A DNA stretch of 57,536 nucleotides, taken from assembly GCA_947623945.1 (NCBI GenBank), contig CANQHU010000004.1, positions 1 to 57,536 on the forward strand, given 5' to 3'. Below the pieces are notes generated by a model. It saw nothing but the letters and a program-made list of their open reading frames with translations, made no database searches and was not told the DNA's origin. The position numbers and the translations under genes were made by a program. This DNA comes from an uncultured Clostridia bacterium. GTDB taxonomy: Bacteria; Bacillota; Clostridia; TANB77; CAG-508. Of the stretch, positions 7,616 through 16,178 are shown piece by piece (position 1 is the first letter of the stretch; every line of letters starts with the position of its first letter).

Positions 7616-9358
7616 AGCTGGGCGAAACGAAGTGTTGTCGTAGGCACCGGCCGTACTGCTGTAGCTGCGGTAAGAAGCTGGACTACCAGAACTGTCACCG
7701 TTGAAATAGCCTCCTCTATCGCTACAAGGAAAGCTAGCAGTCGCGGTTGCATGTTCTAATGTCCATTCAAATTCATTTCCTGCTAAATCATATATATTTA
7801 GCTTTTTAGTTTTGTCTGATGCACCTGTTGATAATAAAGTATAAAAACCTACTGCTTTTGCACTATCATAAGAATCATCATAAGATTTTTTATTTTCTGT
7901 TATAGAAGCCCATGGCACATTATATGTTCCTTCATCATCATCTTCTATATTTGCTTTTGCATTAGAACTTGTTATTTGTAAAGTCGTATTTTCATAATTT
8001 CCCCAACTTTGGCTATCTGTATTGATACTTTCTATTATATTTGTTTTTTCTTCTTCTCCTTGTTTTGCTACTTCTTTTACTTCTATGAATTTACATACTA
8101 AATCCCATTGGATTCCAAATAATAAACTACTTGTTTTACTACTATCTGGTGTCATTCCATTTGCTAATTTTTGTGCTTCACTACAATATACATAGTTATA
8201 TGGTATTGCATCTTTTTGACTTATTGCTTTAGGTGAACCATCTACAATATCAGTATGTGATGTTCTTGCATTACTTAAATCATTTCCTGTTGTTCCTTCT
8301 ATTCCGGCTTCATATCTTCCTATCCAAAATCCTCCATTTTTGTATACACTTTTTATCATTTTTTGATATGTTTCTTTATACTCGTTATAAGTCAATCCGC
8401 ATCCTAATGTGTCATTTAGTTTTTCTTCTGTCATTTTTGCATAATATGTTGTTCCTTTCTCATAACTTGTTGCTTCTTCTATTACTGTATTATTTTTATA
8501 GATTGTTCCATAGTATTCTTTTGCTACTGTAAAATTACTAGTACTCGTTATATATTTTACTTCACTATATTCATTTTCTCCATCATATGTTGTTCCTAAT
8601 TTGTCATACCATTCATCTGTCCAATTATTATAGTCTGAATCATTGATTTGATGTGCACTTCCTTTTGTATATGGATCTGCATATGCTTTTAGTGCTGCTG
8701 TTATGGAATCACAATTTGCTTGGTCTTCTTCAGAATATCCTGTTTCATTCGTAAATGTTAAACCTGTTGGCATTTTTGACTGTAATTTTGGCACTTCTAT
8801 CCATACCCATTCATTTCCGTTTTCTGTGTCTCTTATTACAATTCCATTATCTGCATCTGATTCTACTACTGTTGCACCCTCCGGCATACTTCCTGCTGGA
8901 TTTGTTTCTGCTGTGTCTATATGTTCAAATGTAGGTGTTTTTGGTGGTTCTGGTGTGTCTGTTGGTTCACTTCCTCCTTCCCCTTCTACTGTTACTTTTC
9001 CGTTACTATCAATTTTTACTTTGCATCCATCTACTGTTAATTCTGCTGGTAATTCTTCAATTGGATATCCTTTTGTTATTCCTTCTACATTTTTTAAATT
9101 TTCATTTAACTCGTTTAAGTCTATATTTCCACTATTGTCTAAACTTCCTAACACTTCTACTTGTATCTTTTCTTTTGCTGTCTCTTGTTTAGTTAATTTT
9201 TGTGCCGTTTGTGCCTTTGTCAAAATCCCATTATCTCCTGTCAAAGTTGCAATACTTACTGCTGCTAAAATTAGCAATACAATTATTGTAATTACCAACG
9301 CTATTAATGTAATACCCTTATTAGTTTTTTGTTTTGTTTTTACATTTAATTTTTCCAT
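7607..9358 (-). CDS. DGR target protein 1: prepilin-like N-terminus, variable C-lectin/FGE-like C-terminus
   Basis: A 583-residue protein. Residues 1-40 form a prepilin-type signal: a basic leader, then G-ITLIALVITIIVLLILAAV, the class of N-terminus processed by prepilin peptidase in clostridia. A helical stretch and a Pro/Thr/Glu-rich linker (about 125-160) follow. A large domain from about 190 to the end has formylglycine-generating-enzyme/sulfatase-modifying features (WVWIEVP, GGFWIGRYEAG, LNIYDLAGNEFEWT, RGGYF, FRPAL). This C-type-lectin fold is the usual carrier of DGR variable repeats. VR1 is the C-terminal ~45 residues. The start ATG follows AAAGGAGG. It is probably displayed on the cell surface or a pilus and binds varied ligands. 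A ~75% similar paralogue is at 53953-55665. Confidence 0.9.
   Translation of the reverse strand: MEKLNVKTKQKTNKGITLIALVITIIVLLILAAVSIATLTGDNGILTKAQTAQKLTKQETAKEKIQVEVLGSLDNSGNIDLNELNENLKNVEGITKGYPIEELPAELTVDGCKVKIDSNGKVTVEGEGGSEPTDTPEPPKTPTFEHIDTAETNPAGSMPEGATVVESDADNGIVIRDTENGNEWVWIEVPKLQSKMPTGLTFTNETGYSEEDQANCDSITAALKAYADPYTKGSAHQINDSDYNNWTDEWYDKLGTTYDGENEYSEVKYITSTSNFTVAKEYYGTIYKNNTVIEEATSYEKGTTYYAKMTEEKLNDTLGCGLTYNEYKETYQKMIKSVYKNGGFWIGRYEAGIEGTTGNDLSNARTSHTDIVDGSPKAISQKDAIPYNYVYCSEAQKLANGMTPDSSKTSSLLFGIQWDLVCKFIEVKEVAKQGEEEKTNIIESINTDSQSWGNYENTTLQITSSNAKANIEDDDEGTYNVPWASITENKKSYDDSYDSAKAVGFYTLLSTGASDKTKKLNIYDLAGNEFEWTLEHATATASFPCSDRGGYFNGDSSGSPASYRSYSSTAGAYDNTSFRPALY
7616..7749 (-). other. 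DGR variable repeat VR1
   Basis: A 134-bp segment at the end of the coding region at 7607-9358, aligned gap-free to TR 3157-3290. All differences I can find (about 23) are at TR adenine positions and change AAC/AAT codons to Gly, Ser, Ala, Tyr, Asp and others. It encodes nearly all of the last 45 residues, ending SFRPALY. Confidence 0.95.
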
Positions 9359-9520
9359 TTTTTCACATTCCTCCTTTGTTTTAATATTTAGTTGTTTTTT
9401 TATTATTTACATTATTTCCATTTTCATAAATAGTATTCTGCTTGTTTTTATTTTTTATAAGGATATTAAATTTTCAAGGTTCACTACTATTTATAAAAAT
9501 AGCAAACAACGTATATAAAA

Positions 9521-9549
9521 ATTATACTTTAAGAATATATAATTTTCAA
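9521..9549 (-). promoter_or_regulatory. Promoter of the VR1 gene
   Basis: On the minus strand TTGAAA (9549-9544) and TATAAT (9526-9521) are spaced by 17 bp. The same promoter is present before the VR2 gene. It leaves a leader of about 155 nt that contains a 10-bp long-range inverted repeat. Confidence 0.7.
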
Positions 9550-9568
9550 TACTTTTTGTAAATTATTT

Positions 9569-9583
9569 TATGCTTTTCGCATA
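9569..9583. promoter_or_regulatory. Palindromic operator candidate for the XRE regulator
   Basis: TATGCTTTTCGCATA is a short palindrome between the divergent variable-protein gene and the XRE gene, just upstream of the -35 of the former. It is kept at 53728-53742 in the inverted copy. Confidence 0.45.
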
Positions 9584-9663
9584 CTTTTTATTTTCTCTTT
9601 TGGTATATTAGGTTATATTAATCTTTGTTATATAATATTTTTATATCTTTGGAGGTTTAATAA

Positions 9664-10017
9664 ATGGAAGAAAATCAATTACCTAATAATTTAGAACTTG
9701 GCGAAAGAATTAGAGAAATTAGAGAAAATCTAAAAATGAATAGAGAAAACTTTTCAGAAATGATTGATATTTCTGATGTATTCTTAGGTCAAATTGAAAG
9801 AGGTGAACGTTCTCTTAGTTTAAAAACTCTTTGTAAAATCGTTGCCTTCACTGGAAGTTCTACAGATTATATTTTATTTGGTAACGAAACAAATAATACT
9901 ACTATAAATAAAATTAACCGAATTTTGTCTAAAAGTTCAGACGCTAATATTCAATATTTTTATGACATTATAAATTGCTCTCATGTATTTTTCAAAAAAT
10001 ATATAAAAGATTTATAA
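9664..10017 (+). CDS. XRE-family regulator, divergent from the VR1 gene
   Basis: A 117-residue protein with a Cro/C1 helix-turn-helix over residues 12-70 (ERIREIRENLKM, SEMIDIS, LGQIERGERSLS). A short helical C-terminal part follows. The start ATG has TTTGGAGG upstream and a TATAAT-type -10 near 9632. It is transcribed away from the variable-protein gene across a 305-bp shared intergenic region. A copy differing in the last few residues (HINDL in place of YIKDL) accompanies the VR2 gene, so the regulator and target move as one cassette. Control of its own and the target promoter is the natural inference. Confidence 0.88.
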   Translation: MEENQLPNNLELGERIREIRENLKMNRENFSEMIDISDVFLGQIERGERSLSLKTLCKIVAFTGSSTDYILFGNETNNTTINKINRILSKSSDANIQYFYDIINCSHVFFKKYIKDL

Positions 10018-10043
10018 AACCTCATTTTTATATGAGGTTTTTG
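10018..10043 (+). terminator. Terminator of the XRE gene
   Basis: AACCTCA and TGAGGTT form a stem followed by five T, directly after the stop codon. Confidence 0.75.
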
Positions 10044-10054
10044 TTATTTCATTT

Positions 10055-10600
10055 TTATATTTTTTCCCTACTATAAATATCTTTAAACTCATCATTTTCC
10101 TTCCCATTAATCAATATCTTAACCTTATTTACCTCCGTTAATTCTGTCAAAGTATTTACTATGCTTTTGATCATATTTTCTTTATCCTTTTTACTATCCT
10201 TTGAATAATTTAAAATTTCAGAAGAAAAATCTAACACTACACAATCATTTTCCAAATATGTTTTATTTAATTTTGTATTCTCGGGGATTACTTTCTTATT
10301 CTTTTCATTTTTTGGCCCTTCTGTCAATAAATTAATCAACTTTTCATAAGGATTATTAATAATTTCCTTAATATCAATTAATCTTGCTTCTGGATTTAAA
10401 CCATCGCCATCTTTCATTGGAAAATACAAACTTACAATAGTTTGCCTTTCTTGTTCTTCTGTAATTTCTGCCTGAGGCGTATACTCTTCTCCCATAGTTT
10501 CTTGATCTTTATTCTTAAAATGTTGTATTAAAAAATATCCACCTAACATCAAAACAACTAATACTATAAAAAATATCATAATTATTTTTTTATTCTTCAT
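10055..10600 (-). CDS. GerMN-domain membrane-anchored protein
   Basis: A 181-residue protein with one N-terminal membrane segment (residues 5-25) and no lipobox cysteine. An acidic linker is followed by a GerMN domain from about 60: VSLYFPMKDGDGL, an EKLINLL helix, a LDFSSEIL strand and VNKVKILINGK at the end. GerMN domains occur in the germination protein GerM and in related cell-envelope lipoproteins of spore formers. The start ATG follows AAAGGAGG. It stands alone on the minus strand. The exact role here cannot be told, but it supports a spore-forming clostridial lineage. Confidence 0.8.
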   Translation of the reverse strand: MKNKKIIMIFFIVLVVLMLGGYFLIQHFKNKDQETMGEEYTPQAEITEEQERQTIVSLYFPMKDGDGLNPEARLIDIKEIINNPYEKLINLLTEGPKNEKNKKVIPENTKLNKTYLENDCVVLDFSSEILNYSKDSKKDKENMIKSIVNTLTELTEVNKVKILINGKENDEFKDIYSREKI

Positions 10601-10713
10601 ACAAAATCCTCCTTTTAATCTTTATATACTAAATATACTATTAATTGTTTGTCCTTTTTAGAACCTTTTCTTAAATTTTATTTAACTATTTACGATTGTA
10701 CTTAGTGGTCATA

Positions 10714-10760
10714 GTGCCTGTCCCCACATTGACAAAAATGTGGTTGTGGTGCCTGTCCCC
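10714..10760. repeat. Two copies of the GTGCCTGTCCCC motif
   Basis: Direct copies at 10714-10725 and 10749-10760 in a GC-richer patch. Both are followed by short complements (CCACATT/AATGTGG and GTGGTT/AACCAC), which makes small stem-loops. I have seen this 12-mer recur in intergenic regions of anaerobic bacteria. Its function is unknown to me. Confidence 0.5.
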
Positions 10761-10782
10761 AAAACCACCTAATTTTTTCCAT

Positions 10783-10811
10783 TTGACAAAATGCCTTTTT
10801 CCGTATAAAAT
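10783..10811 (+). promoter_or_regulatory. Promoter of the activase gene
   Basis: TTGACA (10783-10788) and TAAAAT (10806-10811) with 17-bp spacing, about 45 bp before the start codon. Confidence 0.65.
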
Positions 10812-10855
10812 TATAGTAGTATAGTAGTTTTATACAGGAAGGAAGTTTTTTAATA

Positions 10856-13800
10856 ATGGACATTAAGAGTAATGAAAATACTAAAGATAATGTTTTACAT
10901 GTCGGACTTGATGTTGGCTCTACTACTGTAAAAATTATTGTTATGGATGAATTTAAAAATACTATTTATAAAGATTATAAAAGACATTTTTCAGATACAA
11001 AAAATACTGTTTGCAATGTGCTTGAGTATTTACTTTCTAAGTTTCCTTTAAATTCTTTTACTTTAGCACTTACTGGTTCTGGAGCAATGTCTGCTGCTAA
11101 GTTTTTGGGAGTTAATTTTATTCAAGAAGTTGTTTCTTGTAAACGTGCCGTAGAGAAATATATTCCTAGAACTGATGTTGTTATTGAACTTGGTGGCGAA
11201 GATGCAAAAATTATTTATTTTGACCAATCTATTGAACAACGTATGAATGGTACTTGTGCAGGTGGTACTGGAGCATTTTTAGATCAGATGGCTTCTCTTT
11301 TAAATACAGATACAGCGGGTCTTAATGAACTTGCAAAAGGCTATTCTACTATTTACCCAATTGCATCACGTTGCGGTGTTTTTGCAAAAACTGATATTCA
11401 GCCTTTAATAAATGAAGGTGCTGCAAAAGAAGATATTGCCGCTTCTATTTTCCAAGCGGTTGTTAATCAAACTATAAGCGGACTTGCATGCGGAAGACCT
11501 ATTCGTGGAAATGTCGCTTTTTTAGGTGGTCCTTTAAATTATTTATCTGAACTAAGAACAAGGTTTATTGAAACTCTTGGTTTAAAAGATGATGAAATTA
11601 TTGTGCCAGAAGAAGCCCACCTTTTAGTTGCAAAAGGTGCTGCTTTGGATTCTATTAATTCTGATATAATTACTACTAATGAACTAGAACAAAAAATTGA
11701 AAACTTAAAAAATTCTCAAGATAATACATCTCAACCTTTAGAACCTTTATTTAGAAGCAAAGAAGAATATGAAGCATTTAAAGAAAGACATAGTAAAGAT
11801 ACCGTTGAAAAAGTTCCTTTAGATGGATATGAAGGAGATTGCTACCTTGGAATTGATGCTGGTTCTACCACAACAAAATTAGTCTTAATTAATAAAGAAG
11901 GAAAATTATTATACTCTTTATATGGAAGTAACGAAGGAAACCCTCTAAAAAGCGTTATGAACATGTTAAAAGAATTATATAGTGTATTACCTGAAAAAGC
12001 AATTTTAAGATATAGTGGTGTAACTGGTTATGGTGAAAAATTAATCCAAACCGCTTTAAATGTAGATTTAAACGAAATTGAAACAATTGCACACTATACT
12101 GCTGCAAAAACTTTTGAGCCTGATGTTACAAGTATTGTAGATATTGGCGGTCAAGATATGAAATACATAAGAATGAAAGACGGGTCTATTGACAATATTA
12201 TGCTAAACGAGGCTTGTTCTTCTGGATGCGGATCATTTATTGAAACTTTTGCAAAAAGTTTAAATTTAGAAATCTCTGAATTCGTAAAAGAAGCAATTAA
12301 CAGTAAAAGACCTGTTGACTTGGGTTCAAGATGTACAGTATTTATGAATTCAAAAATAAAACAAGCACAAAAAGAAGGATATAGTGTAGGAGATATTTCA
12401 AGTGGTCTTTCATATTCTGTTATAAAAAATGCAATTCAAAAAGTTATGAAAGTAAGAGATGTTGAAACACTTGGAAAGCACATTGTAGTACAAGGAGGAA
12501 CATTCTATAATGATGCTGTTTTACGTGCTTTTGAATTAATTGTCGGAAAAAATGTTGTTAGACCAGACATTGCAGGCTTAATGGGTGCCTATGGTATGGC
12601 TCTTTTATCTAAAGAACAATATGAAGCAAATCTTGATATGGACCATAAAAGCACTATATTAAATACAGAACAAATTGATAAATTAGAAATAAAAGTAACA
12701 CACACACGTTGCAACAATTGTGAAAATCACTGTAAATTAACAATTAATAAATTCAGTAATGGTCAAATTCACGTATCTGGTAACCGTTGTGAAAAAGGTA
12801 GTGGAATTATTACAAAATCTCAAAAATTGCCAAACTTAGTTCAATATAAATATGAAAGAATCTTTGATTACAAACCTTTAGATGAACAATTTGCAATTAG
12901 AGGAACAATTGGTATCCCAAGAGTACTTAACATGTATGAAGATTATCCATTTTGGTTTACTTTCTTAACTACCTTAGGATTTAGAGTAATACTTTCCGAA
13001 AAAAGTACTCGAAAAACCTATGAAAAGGGAATGGAATCTATGCCATCAGAATCAGTTTGCTACCCTGCAAAACTTTCTCATGGTCATATTGAAAGTTTGC
13101 TAGAACAGGGAATTACAACTATTTTCTACCCTTGTATGCCATATTCAAGAAAAGAATATGAAAAAGCAGACAATCACTATAATTGCCCAATTGTTATCTC
13201 TTATTCTGAAGTACTAAAAAATAACGTAGAAGGATTGAAAAAAAGTAACATAAAATTCATCAACCCATTTTTACCTTTTGATAAAAAGAACTTAGTTAAA
13301 AAAATTATGGAATTAGATGAATTTAAAGAATATAACTTCACTAAAGCCGAGTTAATGGAAGCAGCTGAAAAAGCAGAACAAGAATATCAAAAATGTAAAA
13401 AAGATATACGCGAAAAAGGATTAGACACTGTAAGATACCTAGAAGAACATCATTTAAAAGGAATCGTCTTAGCAGGTAGACCTTACCATGTAGACCCTGA
13501 AATAAACCATGGAATTGATACTTTAATTACATCTTTAGGATTAGCAGTTTTAACAGAAGATAGTATATCTGATAAAACAGAAGCCAAAAGGCCTATACGT
13601 GTTGTTGATCAATGGGTATTTCATGCAAGGCTTTATGCTGCAGCTGATTTTGTTGGAAAACATGATTGCTTAGAATTAGTACAATTAAATTCATTCGGTT
13701 GTGGTGTAGATGCTGTAACAACAGACCAAGTAGAAGAAATTCTATCTAGTTTTGGAAAAATGTATACTTTAATAAAAATTGACGAAGTAAACAATTTAGG

Positions 13801-15208
13801 AGCCGTTAGAATTCGTATTCGTTCACTTTTAGCTAGTATGAAAAAGCGTGAACAAGAAAAGAAGTCTGAAAAATTAGATGGTAATTATGGTATTAACAAA
13901 AAAATATTCACAAAAGAAATGCGTAAAAATTATACCATCTTATTCCCACAAATGGCACCAATACACTTTGAATTATTGGAATCTGCAGTTCGTTCTACTG
14001 GCTATAAAGTAGAATTACTTCGCAATTGCACACAAAAAACAGTAGAAACAGGTTTAAAATATGTAAATAACGATGCTTGTTATCCATCAATTTTAGTCAC
14101 TGGACAAATGATTGAAGCACTTCAATCTGGAAAATATGATATTAACAAAACTGCTTTAATTATGTCACAAACAGGTGGTGGATGTAGAGCAACAAACTAT
14201 ATTGGATTTATACGTAAAGCCTTAAAAGATGCAGGATTTCCAAATGTTCCTGTTATTTCACTAAACTTTGTTGGAATGGAAAAAATGCCAGGATTTAAAA
14301 TAACAGCACCTTTAATTGACAAATTAATGAAATGTGTAATTTACGGAGATTTGTTGCAAAAATTACTATCAAAAAATCGTGCATATGAAGTAAACAAAGG
14401 TGAAACTAAAAAATTATTCGATACTTGGATTGAAAAATGTAAAAAATTATTAGAACATTGCACAAATAAAGAATTTAAGCAAAGTATTTATGATATTGTA
14501 AATGACTTTGAAAAAATTGAATTAGACCTATCAAAGCCAAAACCAAGAGTCGGAATTGTTGGAGAAGTTCTAATAAAATATCATCCATTTGGAAATAATT
14601 TTGTAGCAGATCTTTTAGAAAAAGAAGGTGCTGAAGTTATACTTCCAGACTTCATGGGATTTGTTAAATTTATGGCAACACACCGTATTACTTTTAACAA
14701 CTTATTAAATACAAATAAAACTTCTAGCAAAATTAGTAAAATAGCACTTAACTTAATAAACATATATGAAAAAGACTTAAAAATAGCACTTGCAAATTCT
14801 AAAAAAGATTATTTACCACCTTGTGATATTTGGCATTTAGAGGAAAAAGTAAAAGATATTTTATCAATTGGAAATCAAACTGGAGAAGGATGGTTTTTAA
14901 CTGCCGAAATGATTGAATATATAGAAAATGGCATTCCAAATATAGTATGTGTTCAACCATTTGCTTGTCTTCCAAACCACGTTGTTGGAAAAGGTGTAAT
15001 AAAAACTATTCGTGAAAAATTTCCAGAAGCCAATATTTCACCAGTTGATTATGACCCTGGTGCAAGTGAAGCAAACCAAGCAAATAGAATAAAATTACTT
15101 ATGACTGTTGCAAAAGATAATTTACAAGCAAAACAAAATGCAAAAAAAGCACTAGAAAAAGAAAATGCTGCTCAATCATCTGAAAGTAAAAAAGAAGAAA
15201 CTGTTTAA
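10856..15208 (+). CDS. Large 2-hydroxyacyl-CoA dehydratase activase-related protein
   Basis: A 1450-residue protein of the fused BcrA/BadF/BzdG/HgdC class. Two ASKHA ATPase domains lie at about 15-265 (VGLDVGSTTVKIIVMD, GGEDAKIIYF, CAGGTGAFLDQMA) and 328-585 (LGIDAGSTTTKLVLI, SSGCGSFIETFA). A cysteine cluster RCNNCENHC follows near 617, then a DUF2229-like part at about 665-890 (FYPCMPYSRKEY). The C-terminal half resembles the dehydratase partner family, with conserved cysteines (NNDACYPSILVTGQM, SQTGGGCRATNY). Such proteins couple ATP hydrolysis to low-potential electron transfer through Fe-S clusters. The substrate of this fused form is not established. The start follows AGGAAGG. It has many C|GG junctions across codons but no in-frame CGG. 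Confidence 0.88.
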   Translation: MDIKSNENTKDNVLHVGLDVGSTTVKIIVMDEFKNTIYKDYKRHFSDTKNTVCNVLEYLLSKFPLNSFTLALTGSGAMSAAKFLGVNFIQEVVSCKRAVEKYIPRTDVVIELGGEDAKIIYFDQSIEQRMNGTCAGGTGAFLDQMASLLNTDTAGLNELAKGYSTIYPIASRCGVFAKTDIQPLINEGAAKEDIAASIFQAVVNQTISGLACGRPIRGNVAFLGGPLNYLSELRTRFIETLGLKDDEIIVPEEAHLLVAKGAALDSINSDIITTNELEQKIENLKNSQDNTSQPLEPLFRSKEEYEAFKERHSKDTVEKVPLDGYEGDCYLGIDAGSTTTKLVLINKEGKLLYSLYGSNEGNPLKSVMNMLKELYSVLPEKAILRYSGVTGYGEKLIQTALNVDLNEIETIAHYTAAKTFEPDVTSIVDIGGQDMKYIRMKDGSIDNIMLNEACSSGCGSFIETFAKSLNLEISEFVKEAINSKRPVDLGSRCTVFMNSKIKQAQKEGYSVGDISSGLSYSVIKNAIQKVMKVRDVETLGKHIVVQGGTFYNDAVLRAFELIVGKNVVRPDIAGLMGAYGMALLSKEQYEANLDMDHKSTILNTEQIDKLEIKVTHTRCNNCENHCKLTINKFSNGQIHVSGNRCEKGSGIITKSQKLPNLVQYKYERIFDYKPLDEQFAIRGTIGIPRVLNMYEDYPFWFTFLTTLGFRVILSEKSTRKTYEKGMESMPSESVCYPAKLSHGHIESLLEQGITTIFYPCMPYSRKEYEKADNHYNCPIVISYSEVLKNNVEGLKKSNIKFINPFLPFDKKNLVKKIMELDEFKEYNFTKAELMEAAEKAEQEYQKCKKDIREKGLDTVRYLEEHHLKGIVLAGRPYHVDPEINHGIDTLITSLGLAVLTEDSISDKTEAKRPIRVVDQWVFHARLYAAADFVGKHDCLELVQLNSFGCGVDAVTTDQVEEILSSFGKMYTLIKIDEVNNLGAVRIRIRSLLASMKKREQEKKSEKLDGNYGINKKIFTKEMRKNYTILFPQMAPIHFELLESAVRSTGYKVELLRNCTQKTVETGLKYVNNDACYPSILVTGQMIEALQSGKYDINKTALIMSQTGGGCRATNYIGFIRKALKDAGFPNVPVISLNFVGMEKMPGFKITAPLIDKLMKCVIYGDLLQKLLSKNRAYEVNKGETKKLFDTWIEKCKKLLEHCTNKEFKQSIYDIVNDFEKIELDLSKPKPRVGIVGEVLIKYHPFGNNFVADLLEKEGAEVILPDFMGFVKFMATHRITFNNLLNTNKTSSKISKIALNLINIYEKDLKIALANSKKDYLPPCDIWHLEEKVKDILSIGNQTGEGWFLTAEMIEYIENGIPNIVCVQPFACLPNHVVGKGVIKTIREKFPEANISPVDYDPGASEANQANRIKLLMTVAKDNLQAKQNAKKALEKENAAQSSESKKEETV

Positions 15209-15218
15209 TCACAAAAAT

Positions 15219-15250
15219 AGACTAGGAATTAATTTTCCTAGTCTGCTTTT
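15219..15250. terminator. Bidirectional terminator
   Basis: AGACTAGGAA and TTCCTAGTCT form a stem followed by CTTTT, between the convergent activase and secretion-operon genes. Both gene ends touch it. Confidence 0.75.
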
Positions 15251-16161
15251 ATAATCCAATACTAATTTGTATTACTCTTGAATCTCCTACCTGTTGATAT
15301 TGTTCATAATTTGCAATAATATTATCCATATTAAAAGATTCAATTTGGTCTATTTTAGAATATGGCACATCAAACTTTATTGATATTTCTTTGCTTTCTC
15401 CCGCTTCTATAATAAATTCATCTTGTGATAATTCATGTAAAAAAGCTACGAACTTTAAATCTTTATCATCTTGCAAATAAACATTATCTGCATAATCTTC
15501 TGAATTTAGCATAATAGATGTATTTCTTCCATTTGAAATATTCATTTTTATAATTGAATAATCCATATATATATCGACTTGTTCAAGTTTTATTGTTACA
15601 TTCGCTTTTTCTTCAACATTGCTTATTTTTATTGCATCTAAAAAAGAATTTATATTTAAATTATTTCCGGACTACAGAAAAATAATCTTCTATATAATTA
15701 GAATCACCTATGCTTCCTGTTTCTAATAAATTATCTGTTATCCTTACTCTATAAATATTTGAAGTCCATGCTTGAATATTATAATCTCTTTTGTTAAAAA
15801 ATATCTTTTCTCCATATTCACTAACAAATGTTTCTAAATTTGGAAATATAGCATTTTTACATTCTTGAGAAAGTATATTATAAGCATTTTCAAATTCTTT
15901 GTTATTACAGTAGTTTAAAAAATCTTCTATTATGCTATTTTCCTCATCATATGTTTCATTATCTTTTCTTGAACCAGATATAATTTCGTAATCTCTATCA
16001 TATGTAGCATTTCTATTTGCAGACACATTTGCATTTTCTTCATTTTGCTTTTTTGCAATAAAATTTAATAATTGTAACAAGCCAAAACCTACAACTATAA
16101 TAATTATTACTCTAAAAATAAGTTCTCTATTTTGATTAAATATCCTTTTTATTTTATTCAT
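15249..16161 (-). CDS. Membrane-anchored secretion-operon protein, joined through a CGG +1 site
   Basis: Two reading frames make one protein of about 303 residues if the C of CGG (minus strand, 15669-15667) is skipped. In the zero frame the protein ends R-K-stop just after the site. In the +1 frame the code stays open from the site through 15566 to the stop at 15249. The N-terminal part has a membrane segment (residues 14-36), then an NTF2-like stretch (YCNNKEFENAYNILSQECK) also seen three times in the neighbour at 16179-17480. The C-terminal part looks like a beta-rich domain (VTIKLEQVDIYM..., IEAGESKEISIKFDVPY). It is the last gene of the type IV secretion-like operon, in the position of a VirB8/TcpC-like inner-membrane component. 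I do not recognise a named family. Confidence 0.7.
15667..15669 (-). other. CGG +1 shift site 3 (secretion-operon gene)
   Basis: The zero frame reads GTC CGG AAA TAA, with the stop two codons after the site. Skipping the C gives GTC GGA AAT AAT and 139 further codons that contain the downstream 105-codon frame. Confidence 0.75.
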
Positions 16162-16178
16162 ATATTTTCTTATCCTTT

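Noticed and set aside
8703-9518. A long ORF opposite the VR1 gene (and its twin at 53793-54599)
   Set aside because: Antisense shadow of the variable protein; no ribosome site, and both follow only from conservation of the real gene.
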